A stretch of 64,000 bases of DNA from Zhengella sp020637775 (lineage in GTDB: Bacteria; Pseudomonadota; Alphaproteobacteria; Rhizobiales; Rhizobiaceae): assembly GCF_041397485.1 (NCBI RefSeq), contig NZ_JAWKWO010000004.1, forward strand, positions 310,001 through 374,000, written 5' to 3'. The notes under the pieces are model-generated. The model did no database searches and was not told the DNA's origin. It was given only the letters and a program-made list of their open reading frames with translations. Positions 7,875 through 16,409 of the stretch are shown piece after piece; position 1 is the stretch's first letter; every line of letters begins with the position of its first letter. A program made the translations under genes and the position numbers.

Positions 7875-8933
7875 ATGCTCAGGACTGCCATGAAATCGCT
7901 GCTGGCCGCAGCCATGCTGGCGGGTGCCCCGCTGGCTGCCGCGGCCGCCGACTACACCATTCGCGCAACCGCCAATTCGAACGAGAATGACGAGGACTAT
8001 GACGGCCTCGTGGTCTTCAAGAACTATGTGGAATCGGCGTCAAATGGCAAGATCGCGGTCGAATTGTTCATCGGCACGCAGCTCTGCTCCAAGGGTGCCG
8101 AATGCCTGCAGGGCGTCGCCGACGGGTCCATCGACGTCTACATTTCCACATCGGGCGGCGCGGCCGGCATCTTCCCCTATGTGCAGGTTCTCGACCTTCC
8201 CTACCTCATGGCCGATGACCGGTTTGCCGAGGATGTCCTGTCAGGCGATTTCACGCGCAAGGTGCGCGAGATGGCGCTTTCCGATTCCGGCGGCAAGATC
8301 CGCCTGATGACCATCGGCAACACCGGTGGCTGGCGCAATTTCGCCAATACCAAGCGCCGGGTCGCGAAGCCGGAGGATCTGGCCGGCCTGAAGATCCGCA
8401 CCGTTGTCGCCGACCTGCCGCAGGAACTGGTCAAGGCGCTCGGCGCCTCGCCCACGCCGATCCCGTGGCCGGAACTGTTCACTTCGTTGCAGACCGGTGT
8501 GGTCGAAGGTTCCAAGAACGGAATTACCGACATCATGGGCATGAAATTTCCCGATGCCGGCCTGAAATACCTCACCCTCGACGGGCACGCCTACATGGGC
8601 GCGCTCTGGTGGATGTCGAACGACAAGTTCATGGCCATGCCGGAAGACCTGCGCCGCGTGGTCGTGGACGGGTTTGCCGAATTGCAGCAGGCGACATTCG
8701 CCTCGCCCAAGCGCAAGTCGATCAAGGCCTATGAGGACTTCGTGGCCGCCGGCGGCGATCTCTACGTGCCGACCCCCGAGGAGAAGGCCGCGTTCAAGAA
8801 GGCGGCGGAACCGGTCTACGAATGGTTCAAGTCGAACGTGAAGGGCGGCGAAGAGGTGTTCAACGCGCTGAACGAGGCGGTCGCCTCGGCCGAAGCGGAG
8901 ATCAACGCCGCCCGCGACGCCGACATCCGGTAA
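7875..8933 (+). CDS. dctP: TRAP transporter substrate-binding protein (DctP), second system
   Basis: The product has 352 residues with a Sec signal peptide (basic MLRTAMK, hydrophobic core, cleavage near AAAA-DYTIR at residue 27). The mature protein shows DctP motifs: KIAVELFIGTQLCSKG, the conserved Arg block PEDLAGLKIRTV, and GASPTPIPWPELFTSLQTG. It has no close resemblance to the Tat-exported DctP of the first system and should bind a different ligand. The gene is 29 bases after dctM with AAAGGAGGAG before its ATG, one of the strongest ribosome sites in the region, consistent with excess binding protein. A GC-rich hairpin follows the stop. Confidence 0.93.
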   Translation: MLRTAMKSLLAAAMLAGAPLAAAAADYTIRATANSNENDEDYDGLVVFKNYVESASNGKIAVELFIGTQLCSKGAECLQGVADGSIDVYISTSGGAAGIFPYVQVLDLPYLMADDRFAEDVLSGDFTRKVREMALSDSGGKIRLMTIGNTGGWRNFANTKRRVAKPEDLAGLKIRTVVADLPQELVKALGASPTPIPWPELFTSLQTGVVEGSKNGITDIMGMKFPDAGLKYLTLDGHAYMGALWWMSNDKFMAMPEDLRRVVVDGFAELQQATFASPKRKSIKAYEDFVAAGGDLYVPTPEEKAAFKKAAEPVYEWFKSNVKGGEEVFNALNEAVASAEAEINAARDADIR

Positions 8934-8946
8934 CCCGGCAGCCGGG
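8934..8946 (+). other. Short hairpin after the second dctP
   Basis: CCCGGC-A-GCCGGG sits directly after the dctP stop, within a very GC-rich spacer before the GH116 gene. It lacks a T-tract. It may stabilise the dctP 3' end or weaken read-through; the effect cannot be judged from sequence. Confidence 0.4.
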
Positions 8947-9024
8947 CGCGGCCGCTGGCCCCGCCCGGCACGCCAGTTTCACGATGACCGGCAACGCCGA
9001 TTGCCGCGAGGATTGTCGAACGCC

Positions 9025-11310
9025 ATGGGCAGCAAGCCGAATTCCATCGCCTGGCAGGTCACGTTGCCGTGGAGGGCAGACAGCCCGCAACGGCGCAGGA
9101 TCGCCACACAGGCCGATGCCGGGCCGGACGCCGGCGTGCCGCTTGGCGGCATTGGCGCGGGCACGATCGGCCGCGCCATTCATGGCGGCTTTTCGCGCTG
9201 GACCATCAAGGCAGGACAGCTTTTCACGGCCGAGCTGGCCGAATGCGGTTTCGCTCTCTGGCATGCCGGGCATGGCGCCCGGGCGCTCAGGCAAAGCGCC
9301 CCGCCCGGCTGGCTGGCCGATCCGTCCGGGGAACATGCCGCACTCTATCCGAAGGCCTGGCACAGCTACCGCTCGGCCGGACTGCATGCCGTGGTGGAGC
9401 AGACAAGCCCCGTCGTGCCGGAACTGGCCGCCGACAGCGATCTCCCCGCCGGCCTGTTCCGGATCCATGTCCAGAACGAAGGCCGCGACGCCGCGCAAGG
9501 CGCGATCATGTTCTCCTTCTCCAATCTTTGCAGCGCGTTCCGGGAGTTCAACGGCATCGGGAACCCCGGCGGAGTGGCCGGACAGCGCAACCGCGTCAGC
9601 CGGTCCGCCCGCCATCAGGCCATCGTGATGGAACAGGACACCGCCGGCGATCCCGACGAGGGACAGGGGTCCATGGCAATGGCCGTAGGTCTCGCCGACG
9701 GCATCGAGGTCTCGGCCTGCGCTGCGTTCGACCCCGCCCGCGAGGGGGCGGCCCTCTGGGATCTGTTTGCCCGGGAGGGCCGTGTCGACCTGCCGGATGT
9801 CCCCTGGACGAGCGGTGGCGGTTTCAGCGAGTTTCCGGCGGCCGCGCCATGCGCCGCGCTTTGTGCGCGCTTCGCCCTTCAGCCGGGGGAAAGCCGCACC
9901 ATCGGTTTCGCGCTCGCCTGGGATTTCCCTGTCATTCGCTTCGGCCAGGGCCGCCGCCACCTGCGCCACCATACCGGACGCTGGGGTGCCGGCGGCACCA
10001 ATGCCGAAGCAATCGCCTTGCATGCCCTTGAGAAGGCGCAGGTCTGGAGCGATGCCGTCGACCGGTTTCACGACGATGCCCGCGAAAGGCTCCGGCTGCC
10101 GCCCGCGGCCGCGGCACTTGCCATCAACGAGCTCTACTTCATCGCCGACGGATTGACGGTCTGGACCGCGCCCGATGCCGAAGGCCGCGAACATTTCGGC
10201 CTGATCGAATGCCCGGATTATCCGCTCTATGACACGCTCGACCTGTGGGTCTATGCCGCCGCCGCCGTAGCCGACCTTTATCCCTCCCTTTCCCGGCTGG
10301 TCACGCGCGCCTATGCCGCGCAAGTGCCGCTCGATGACCGCCAGCAGCGCTTCCACCTGCGCTCCAACGCGCGTTTCCCGCGGCAGCGGGCCGGCATGTT
10401 GCCGCATGACCTCGGAGCACCGAACGCCGATCCCTTCGTGCGCGCCAACGACTATGCCTATCAGGACAGCAGCGCCTGGAAGGATCTGAATGCCATGTTC
10501 GTGCTGTGCGCATGGCGCGATGCCCGGCATGACGGCGATCTTGCAATGGCTTTCCATCCGGCGGTTACGCAGGCCATGGAAGCGCTTGCCTCCTTCGACC
10601 GCGACGGCGACGGCATGATCGAGAATGACGGCACGCCGGACCAGACCTTCGACAACATCCCCATGACCGGGATCAGCGCCTATTGCGGCGGCCTCTGGCT
10701 TGCAGCGCTGGGTGCTGCGGCCCGCCTTGCCACGATGGCCGGCGACGAGGCCTCCGCCACCCGCTGGAAGGAAATGGGCGCGCGCGCGGCAACGGCCTAT
10801 GAAGCCGCCTTGTGGACCGGAAATCATTTCCGGCTCGACAGCGCCGGCCGTTTCGCCGACGCCATTCTCGCCGAACAGATGTTCGGGCCTGCAACAGCGC
10901 GTTTGCTGGACCTTGGCGATGTCATCGATCCGGTGAAGGCGCGCAAGGCGCTGCGCACCGTCTATGATGAGAATTTCCTGCGGGCCGGACAGGGCCGCGG
11001 CGTCGTGGCCGTGACGTCCCCGGTCCACGATTCCACCCTTTATGCCCCCAAAGGCGAAGAAGGCTTGCAATGGGACGAGATCCTGATCGGCTTCAACTAT
11101 TCCTTTGCCGCGGCCTTGCGTGCCTATGGCCTGGAAGATGAATGCCGCACCCTGATGCAGGCCTTGGCATGGGAACTGGGCAGCAAACGCGGCCTCCATT
11201 TCCGAACGCCCGCAGCAATCGTCCCGGGAAAGCCCGAAATTCGCGCCCAGATGAACATGCGCCCGCTGGCGGCATGGGCGCTCGCCCGACCGGTTCACCT
11301 GAACGGATAA
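9025..11310 (+). CDS. Cytoplasmic GH116-type beta-glycosidase (GBA2-like)
   Basis: The product has 761 residues and no signal peptide. The N-terminal domain opens with VPLGGIGAGTIGRAIHGGFSRW, the signature region of bile-acid beta-glucosidase GBA2 and its archaeal and bacterial relatives. The (alpha/alpha)-type catalytic half holds FGLIECPDYPLYDTLD, whose glutamate (residue 395 from this start) aligns with the family nucleophile, and PDQTFDNIPMTG with Asp539 (and Asp543) near the expected acid/base, then SAYCGGLWLAAL. GH116 enzymes cleave beta-glucosides or beta-xylosides, including glucosylceramide. ATG 9025 is preferred over TTG 9001. It follows dctP by 91 bases, so the glycoside is probably imported intact and cleaved inside. 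Its 3' end overlaps the opposite Sel1 gene by 16 bases. Confidence 0.83.
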   Translation: MGSKPNSIAWQVTLPWRADSPQRRRIATQADAGPDAGVPLGGIGAGTIGRAIHGGFSRWTIKAGQLFTAELAECGFALWHAGHGARALRQSAPPGWLADPSGEHAALYPKAWHSYRSAGLHAVVEQTSPVVPELAADSDLPAGLFRIHVQNEGRDAAQGAIMFSFSNLCSAFREFNGIGNPGGVAGQRNRVSRSARHQAIVMEQDTAGDPDEGQGSMAMAVGLADGIEVSACAAFDPAREGAALWDLFAREGRVDLPDVPWTSGGGFSEFPAAAPCAALCARFALQPGESRTIGFALAWDFPVIRFGQGRRHLRHHTGRWGAGGTNAEAIALHALEKAQVWSDAVDRFHDDARERLRLPPAAAALAINELYFIADGLTVWTAPDAEGREHFGLIECPDYPLYDTLDLWVYAAAAVADLYPSLSRLVTRAYAAQVPLDDRQQRFHLRSNARFPRQRAGMLPHDLGAPNADPFVRANDYAYQDSSAWKDLNAMFVLCAWRDARHDGDLAMAFHPAVTQAMEALASFDRDGDGMIENDGTPDQTFDNIPMTGISAYCGGLWLAALGAAARLATMAGDEASATRWKEMGARAATAYEAALWTGNHFRLDSAGRFADAILAEQMFGPATARLLDLGDVIDPVKARKALRTVYDENFLRAGQGRGVVAVTSPVHDSTLYAPKGEEGLQWDEILIGFNYSFAAALRAYGLEDECRTLMQALAWELGSKRGLHFRTPAAIVPGKPEIRAQMNMRPLAAWALARPVHLNG

Positions 11311-11777
11311 AGCCACTTGCGATAATCGTCGATCAGAACATGCGCCTTCTCGATTTCATCCGCGGTCATCTTCTTGACAACCTCCTCCTGCGAGATCGCA
11401 GCATCGGGGTCGCCACCGATGGCGGAAAGAACATACCAGGTATAGGCCCGCACGAGGTCGGGCGCGGGAAGGCCGCGGCCGGTCTCGTAATACCACCCGA
11501 TGCCGGACTGGGCGCCGGCATGCCCCTTCATCGCAGCGCGCAGATACCACTCGAATGCACGCCGGTCGTCGCGCTCGACACCAAGCCCCATGGCATACAT
11601 CACGCCGATCAGCTCTTCCGCGTCGGCATTGCCGGAGCGCGCCGCCGGTTGCAGTTCCTCCATCGCCTCGGCAAAGCGGTTCTGCTCCATCAGGTCGCGC
11701 GCGCCCTCGATATCGGCCCGCGCCGCCGCCGGGGCCAGCAACATCGCCATGGCCAAAGCCATCACCGTCCTGCCCAT
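11295..11777 (-). CDS. Periplasmic Sel1-repeat (SLR) protein
   Basis: The product has 160 residues with a clear Sec signal peptide (MGRTVMALAMAMLLAPAAARA, cut before DIEGA; quoted length 20 or less as TVMALAMAMLLAPAAARA). Behind it lie two Sel1-like repeats: ADAEELIGVMYAMGLGVE with RRAFEWYLRAA, and AGAQSGIGWYYETGRGL with VRAYTWYVLSA. SLR proteins act as protein-binding scaffolds. The start is fixed by GGAGGGA at 11782-11788. The gene is the only minus-strand unit in the catabolic region: it meets the GH116 gene tail to tail with 16 bases of overlap, and its start abuts the MauG-like frame with essentially no intergenic DNA. Its function here is unknown. Confidence 0.85.
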   Translation of the reverse strand: MGRTVMALAMAMLLAPAAARADIEGARDLMEQNRFAEAMEELQPAARSGNADAEELIGVMYAMGLGVERDDRRAFEWYLRAAMKGHAGAQSGIGWYYETGRGLPAPDLVRAYTWYVLSAIGGDPDAAISQEEVVKKMTADEIEKAHVLIDDYRKWLYPFR

Positions 11778-11789
11778 GGTATCCCTCCC

Positions 11790-13106
11790 CTGCTGGCAGC
11801 CCTCTCCGTCATCGTGCCGCTGCATGTCGCGGCGGCGGAAAACCTGCCCTTGCCGGCACCGCTCGGCCCGGAGGATTTTCCCCGATTTGACATGCGCAAG
11901 GCAAGGCTCGGCCAGCTTCTTTTCTACGACCCGGTCCTGTCGGGCAATCGCAACATTTCCTGCGGCACCTGCCACAGCCCGTCTCTTGGCACCGGTGACG
12001 GTCTGTCGCTCGGCATCGGCGAAGGCGGCACCGGCGTCGGGCCGGAACGGTCGCCCGGCACCGGCGAAAACCGCATTCGCAAGCGCATCCCGCGCAATGC
12101 CCCCGGCCTGTGGAATCTCGGCGCCCGGTCGGTGACCGTGCTGTTTCACGACGGCCGGGTCAGCCTGTCCGGCCTCTACGGCAACGGGTTCAACACGCCG
12201 GCTGAGGAATGGTTGCCGGACGGCCTGGACTCCGTGCTTGCCGCCCAGGCGCTGTTTCCCCTTGCCTCGCAGTTCGAGATGGCCGGCGATCCGAAGGAGA
12301 ACGAGGTTGCCGGCGCGGCCTATGACCGGATCGACAATGTCTGGCCGATCCTCGCCAAGCGTGTCCGGATCATTCCCGAATACGGCCAGCTTTTCGTCGA
12401 CGCCTTCGATGACGTCGCGACCCCGTCCGACGTGACGATCGTTCACATCGCCAATGCGCTCGCAGCCTTCCAGGGCTTCGAGTGGATGTCCTACGACAGC
12501 CCCTTCGATCGATGGCTGGCCGGCGACGAAGAGGCACTCGACGCCCGGCAACTGGCCGGGCTCCGCCTGTTCTACGGAAAGGCCGGCTGCGCCGCATGCC
12601 ATGCGGGCAAGCTCTTCACGGACCAGGATTTCCATGCGCTCGCGCTGCCGCATTTCGGACCGGGCCGGACGCGGCGTCATGACCCCTATGTGCGCGATGT
12701 CGGCCGCATGGGCATCAGCGACCGGCTGGAGGATGCATACCGGTTCCGCACGCCATCCCTGCGCAACGTGGCGCTGACCGCGCCTTACGGGCACAATGGG
12801 TCTTACCGGACGCTCCGGGGTATCGTCGCGCATCATCTCGATCCGCGGGACGGATTCCGGACATGGCAGCCGACGCAAGCCATCCTGCCGGATGTGCCAT
12901 GGCTGGCCCCGGCCGACTTCATTGCCTTTTCCGACAGCCGCGAGCGCGAGCGGCTTGCTTCGCGCATCGACATACGCCCCGTGCAACTCGATGAGGCCGG
13001 AATTTCCGATCTTGTTGCCTTCCTGGAAGCCTTGACGGGCACCGGCTCCGTCAAGGGGCGGCTGGGCAAGCCCGCGCGCGTTCCCAGCGGACTGGAGGTG
13101 GATTGA
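11790..13106 (+). CDS. MauG/cytochrome c peroxidase-family di-haem protein, start uncertain
   Basis: The mature part has two c-type haem motifs, CGTCH encoded at 11961-11975 and CAACH at 12588-12602, plus GLWNLGARSVTVLFHDGR and FRTPSLRNVALTAPYGHNG, all typical of periplasmic MauG/CCP enzymes that reduce peroxide or carry out long-range oxidations. A signal-peptide core (LAALSVIVPLHVAAA, cut before ENLP) is present, but no ATG with a ribosome site opens this frame: the candidates are CTG 11790 or GTG 11814. ATGs at 11749 and 11776 lie in another frame, and one missing base in the CCCTCCCC run would join them. The coordinate 11790 is therefore provisional. The stop overlaps the kinase start (TGATG), so it belongs to the downstream operon. 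Confidence 0.8.
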   Translation: MLAALSVIVPLHVAAAENLPLPAPLGPEDFPRFDMRKARLGQLLFYDPVLSGNRNISCGTCHSPSLGTGDGLSLGIGEGGTGVGPERSPGTGENRIRKRIPRNAPGLWNLGARSVTVLFHDGRVSLSGLYGNGFNTPAEEWLPDGLDSVLAAQALFPLASQFEMAGDPKENEVAGAAYDRIDNVWPILAKRVRIIPEYGQLFVDAFDDVATPSDVTIVHIANALAAFQGFEWMSYDSPFDRWLAGDEEALDARQLAGLRLFYGKAGCAACHAGKLFTDQDFHALALPHFGPGRTRRHDPYVRDVGRMGISDRLEDAYRFRTPSLRNVALTAPYGHNGSYRTLRGIVAHHLDPRDGFRTWQPTQAILPDVPWLAPADFIAFSDSRERERLASRIDIRPVQLDEAGISDLVAFLEALTGTGSVKGRLGKPARVPSGLEVD

Positions 13107-14002
13107 TGGCCCGTGTCCTGGTCGCCGGCATGGCCGTTGCAGACTTCATTTTCCAGGTCGACCGCATGCCGGCCAGGGCGGAGAAATACCGGGCGCGGGA
13201 TGCCCGGGTGGCTGGCGGCGGCTGTGCAGCCAATGCCGCGGTGGCCGTTGTCCGCCAGGGTGGCGAGGCCCTGCTGGCGGCCCGGCTCGGCGGCGACCAG
13301 GTCGGCGACCTGATCCTGGCCGGCCTTGCGGCGGAAGGCGTGGACACCCGCCTCGTGCGCCGCGCGCCAGGCGGAATGTCATCCTTCTCCTCCATCTATG
13401 TCGATGCCGCCGGCGAACGCCAGATCATGAACTTCCGGGGCAGCGGCCTGCCGGAAACCGCTGACTGGCTGACGCAAACCCATGGCGCTGAGGCCGTGTT
13501 GGCCGACAATCGCTGGCCTGCCCTGACGCGCAAGGTGCTCGCCCTGGCCAGGACAGCCGGCATTCCCGGAATCGTGGATGCCGAGGCCCCGGTGACACCG
13601 GACGATCTGACCGGCGCAAGCCACATCGCCTTTTCCATGCAGGGCCTGGCCGACTTCGCGCCCGGAGCCGCCGCGGCCGATGCGCTGCGCCTGGCCCGTG
13701 GCGAAACCGGCGCCTGGGTCTGTGTCACCGACGGTGCAAGCGGCGTGCTTTTCCTCGACGGCGACACACTCGCCCACGTGCCTGCCATCGCCATCAGGCC
13801 GGTCGATACCCTTGCCGCCGGCGACATCTGGCACGGTGCCTTTGCCCTGCTTCTGGCCGAAGGCGCGCCGGAGCGTCAGGCCATCATCCATGCAAATGCC
13901 ACGGCAACGCTGAAGTGCCTTGCCTTTGGCGGCCGAGAAGGTTGCCCGGATCGGGCGGCAACCGGGAACTTCCTGAAGGAGAACGAGCAATGCAACTGAT
14001 AC
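13106..14002 (+). CDS. PfkB-family sugar kinase, sulfofructose-kinase (YihV)-like
   Basis: The product has 297 residues (stop at 13997-13999). It has the PfkB N-terminal glycine motif RVAGGGCAANAAVAV (the GG of signature 1) and signature 2 as DTLAAGDIWHGAF, with the catalytic base at Asp240; the usual GAGD is AAGD. Against my recollection of E. coli YihV, Lys27 and Asn109 fall at identical positions and the Arg of ADNRW (residue 136) matches YihV Arg138, three residues reported to contact the sulfonate; the end GGREGCPD also matches. The likely reaction is 6-deoxy-6-sulfofructose to its 1-phosphate. GGAGGTG precedes ATG 13106. It overlaps the aldolase by 10 bases. A generic ketose kinase remains possible. 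Confidence 0.85.
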
Positions 14003-15021
14003 CGGGCAAGCTGTGGGGCATGCGCCGCATGGCCGATGCCAATGGCCTCTTCAAGATGACCGCCGTGGACCAGCGCCCGCCCATCAAGCAGCCCATAGCG
14101 GCCCGTCTCGGTGTGGACGAGGCGCCCTGGAGCGAGGTTGCCCGCTTCAAGCAGCTTCTTGTCGAGAAGCTGCAAGCCGACAGCACGGCCATGCTGCTCG
14201 ATCCGCACTACGCGATACCGCAGGGAATCGACCGCCTGTCGCCGGACAAGGGGCTGATCGTCACGCTTGAGGATTCGCTGTTCCGCGAGACGCCCGGCGG
14301 CCGGCTTTCCGCCAGCATCGATGACTGGTCGGTGGACAAGATCAAGCGCATGGGCGCGGACGCGGTCAAGGTCCTGGCCTGGTACCGGCCCGATGCCGCG
14401 CCGGATGTCTGCCAGGCGCAGAAGGACTATGTCAAACGGATCGGCGAGGACTGCGCCCGCTTCGACATCCCTTTCCTGTTCGAGTTGCTGGTCTATCCGC
14501 TGGCCTCCGACGCTTTCCAGACGACGGACTATGTCGAGATGGCAGCCAAGAAGGCCGATCACGTCCTCGCCTCCGTCGAGGCTTTCGCGCATCCCGATTT
14601 CGGCATCGACGTGTTCAAGCTGGAAAGCCCGGTCAATGCGGCCGGGGCCGACGGATCGGCCGGCGTGCAGGCCCTGTTCGACGAGATGGGCCGGCTGGCG
14701 GGTCGGCCCTGGGTCATGCTGTCGGCGGGTGCGGGCAAGGCCGAGTTCCGCAACGTCCTGGCCCATGCTTTCAAGGCCGGGGCGTCGGGTTTCCTGGCCG
14801 GACGCGCCATCTGGCTCGACGCCTTCAACCACTATCCCGACTGGGACGCGATCACCGCCGACCTGGAGACCGGGTCGGTGGACTACATGAAGGAGATTTC
14901 CGCCCTTGCCGATGCCTCGGCGCAGGACTGGCGCAGCCATCCCTGCTACGGGTCCGGCGGCGCGCAATTCATGCCGAACGACGCCTCGTTCCGGCACCAG
15001 TACCAACCCATGGGAGCCTGA
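13990..15021 (+). CDS. LacD/YihT-like class I aldolase
   Basis: The product has 343 residues with the LacD/DeoC-type TIM barrel. Visible marks are FKMTAVDQRPPIK near the N-terminus, the Schiff-base lysine in IDVFKLESPVN (Lys210), WVMLSAGAGKAEFRN, and SGFLAGRAIW, whose Arg272 aligns with YihT Arg253. The family includes tagatose-1,6-bisphosphate aldolase and YihT, which splits sulfofructose 1-phosphate into dihydroxyacetone phosphate and sulfolactaldehyde. Beside a YihV-like kinase, the YihT-like reaction is favoured. AAGGAGAA precedes the ATG. It is translationally coupled to the kinase before it and three bases from the isomerase after it. Confidence 0.87.
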   Translation: MQLIPGKLWGMRRMADANGLFKMTAVDQRPPIKQPIAARLGVDEAPWSEVARFKQLLVEKLQADSTAMLLDPHYAIPQGIDRLSPDKGLIVTLEDSLFRETPGGRLSASIDDWSVDKIKRMGADAVKVLAWYRPDAAPDVCQAQKDYVKRIGEDCARFDIPFLFELLVYPLASDAFQTTDYVEMAAKKADHVLASVEAFAHPDFGIDVFKLESPVNAAGADGSAGVQALFDEMGRLAGRPWVMLSAGAGKAEFRNVLAHAFKAGASGFLAGRAIWLDAFNHYPDWDAITADLETGSVDYMKEISALADASAQDWRSHPCYGSGGAQFMPNDASFRHQYQPMGA

Positions 15022-15024
15022 GCC

Positions 15025-16407
15025 GTGACAATCGGTATCCTGCCGCTGGGCCGCTCGACATTCGACGTCGACTTCGCCAACCGGAAACTGGCCGCCATGC
15101 TGGCGCGTCTCGATGCGACGGGGCGCGCCTTCGCCGGGCCCCGCGAACTGTTGTTCGATGCCGCGCAGGCGCACGCCGCGATCGCCCAGCTGCGCTCGTC
15201 CGGAATCACCCGCTTGCTGATCCTGCAGGTGACGTTCACCGACGCCTCGACGGCCGTGAAGGCCGCCGGCGACCTGGACGTGCCGCTTGCCATCTGGGCC
15301 GTGCCCGAACCGCGGCTGGGCGGACGGCTTCGCCTCAATGCGTTCTGCGGGTTGAATCTCGCCAGCCACGCACTCAGCCTGAACGGGCGCGGCTTCGGCT
15401 GGCTCTATGCGGACCCTGAAACGGTACCCGGCGGTGACATTGACGATCTGCTGGACGGCGGACGGTTGTCCGGGCATCTCGAAGGCCGGGTTGCCGCCAT
15501 GCCGGCGGAACCGGGCCGCGCCATCGCAGCCGCCATCAGTGGCCGGCGCATCGGTCGCATCGGGCAGCATCCGGAGGGTTTCGACACCTGCGCCTACGCA
15601 CCCGGCAAGCTTGCCACGCTGGCAGGCGTGACAGTGGACGAGATCGGCCTGGAGCGCCTTTTTGAAACCGCGCGCGGTGTACCGGATGCGGATGTCTCGG
15701 CCGTCCGTGCCTTGGCGGACGAGCAGCTGGACAGTCTCGATACCGTTGACCAGGCGGAACTGGACCGGTCGCTCCGGCTCAAGGCTGCCTTGTCGCAGAT
15801 CGGCGGCAAGGGCGGCTATGATGCTTTCGCCATCCGTTGCTGGCCGGAAACCTTCACCGAATATGGCGGAGCTGTCTGCGGGCCGGTCTCGATGATGGGC
15901 GAGGAACGCGTGCCTTGCGCCTGCGAAGCGGATGTCTATGGCGCGCTGACGCAGATGATCCTTCAGGAGGCAGCCGGCGCCCCGGTCTTCCTGACCGATC
16001 TCGTCGATGTCGACGCGGCCGATGACAGTGCGGTCGTCTGGCATTGCGGACAGGCGCCGATCTCGATGCTGGCCGAGGGCGAGCGCGCCGGGGCGACGAT
16101 CCACACCAACCGCAAGATGCCGCTTCTCTACCAGTTCGCGCTCAAGCCGGGCCGGGTGACGCTGGCGCGCGTCTCGCAGGCCTTCGGGCGCACCCAGATG
16201 ATTCTCGCGGGCGCGGAAATGCTGGACCGCCCGATGGCCTTCACCGGCACATCCGGCACGCTGCGCTTCGACAGCGGCGCGAAGGCAGCGCTCGACGCAA
16301 TCTTCGCGTCGGGTCTTGAACATCACATGGCACTGGCATACGGCGACCATCGCGCTGCGCTCGCAAGCGTCGCGGCGGCGCTGTCCATCCCGGTTCTGGA
16401 GATCTGA
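15025..16407 (+). CDS. FucI/AraA-fold sugar isomerase
   Basis: The product has 460 residues and a GTG start with GGGAG upstream. The C-terminal half carries the L-fucose/L-arabinose isomerase pattern: RCWPETFTEYGGAVCGP, then VPCACEADVYGAL with the metal-site Glu, VVWHCGQAP with a His ligand, and a terminal HHMALAYGDHR. Such enzymes interconvert aldoses and ketoses with Mn2+. Isomerases of this fold (SqvD) convert sulfoquinovose to sulfofructose in some sulfoglycolytic bacteria, replacing YihS. Its place directly after the kinase and aldolase makes that the first-choice role, but the sequence alone does not exclude a neutral aldose as substrate. Confidence 0.83.
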   Translation: MTIGILPLGRSTFDVDFANRKLAAMLARLDATGRAFAGPRELLFDAAQAHAAIAQLRSSGITRLLILQVTFTDASTAVKAAGDLDVPLAIWAVPEPRLGGRLRLNAFCGLNLASHALSLNGRGFGWLYADPETVPGGDIDDLLDGGRLSGHLEGRVAAMPAEPGRAIAAAISGRRIGRIGQHPEGFDTCAYAPGKLATLAGVTVDEIGLERLFETARGVPDADVSAVRALADEQLDSLDTVDQAELDRSLRLKAALSQIGGKGGYDAFAIRCWPETFTEYGGAVCGPVSMMGEERVPCACEADVYGALTQMILQEAAGAPVFLTDLVDVDAADDSAVVWHCGQAPISMLAEGERAGATIHTNRKMPLLYQFALKPGRVTLARVSQAFGRTQMILAGAEMLDRPMAFTGTSGTLRFDSGAKAALDAIFASGLEHHMALAYGDHRAALASVAAALSIPVLEI

Positions 16408-16409
16408 CG

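Noticed and set aside
13876..16350. Minus-strand frame of about 820 codons across aldolase and isomerase genes
   Set aside because: The opposite strand carries clear enzyme motifs with overlapping starts and stops.
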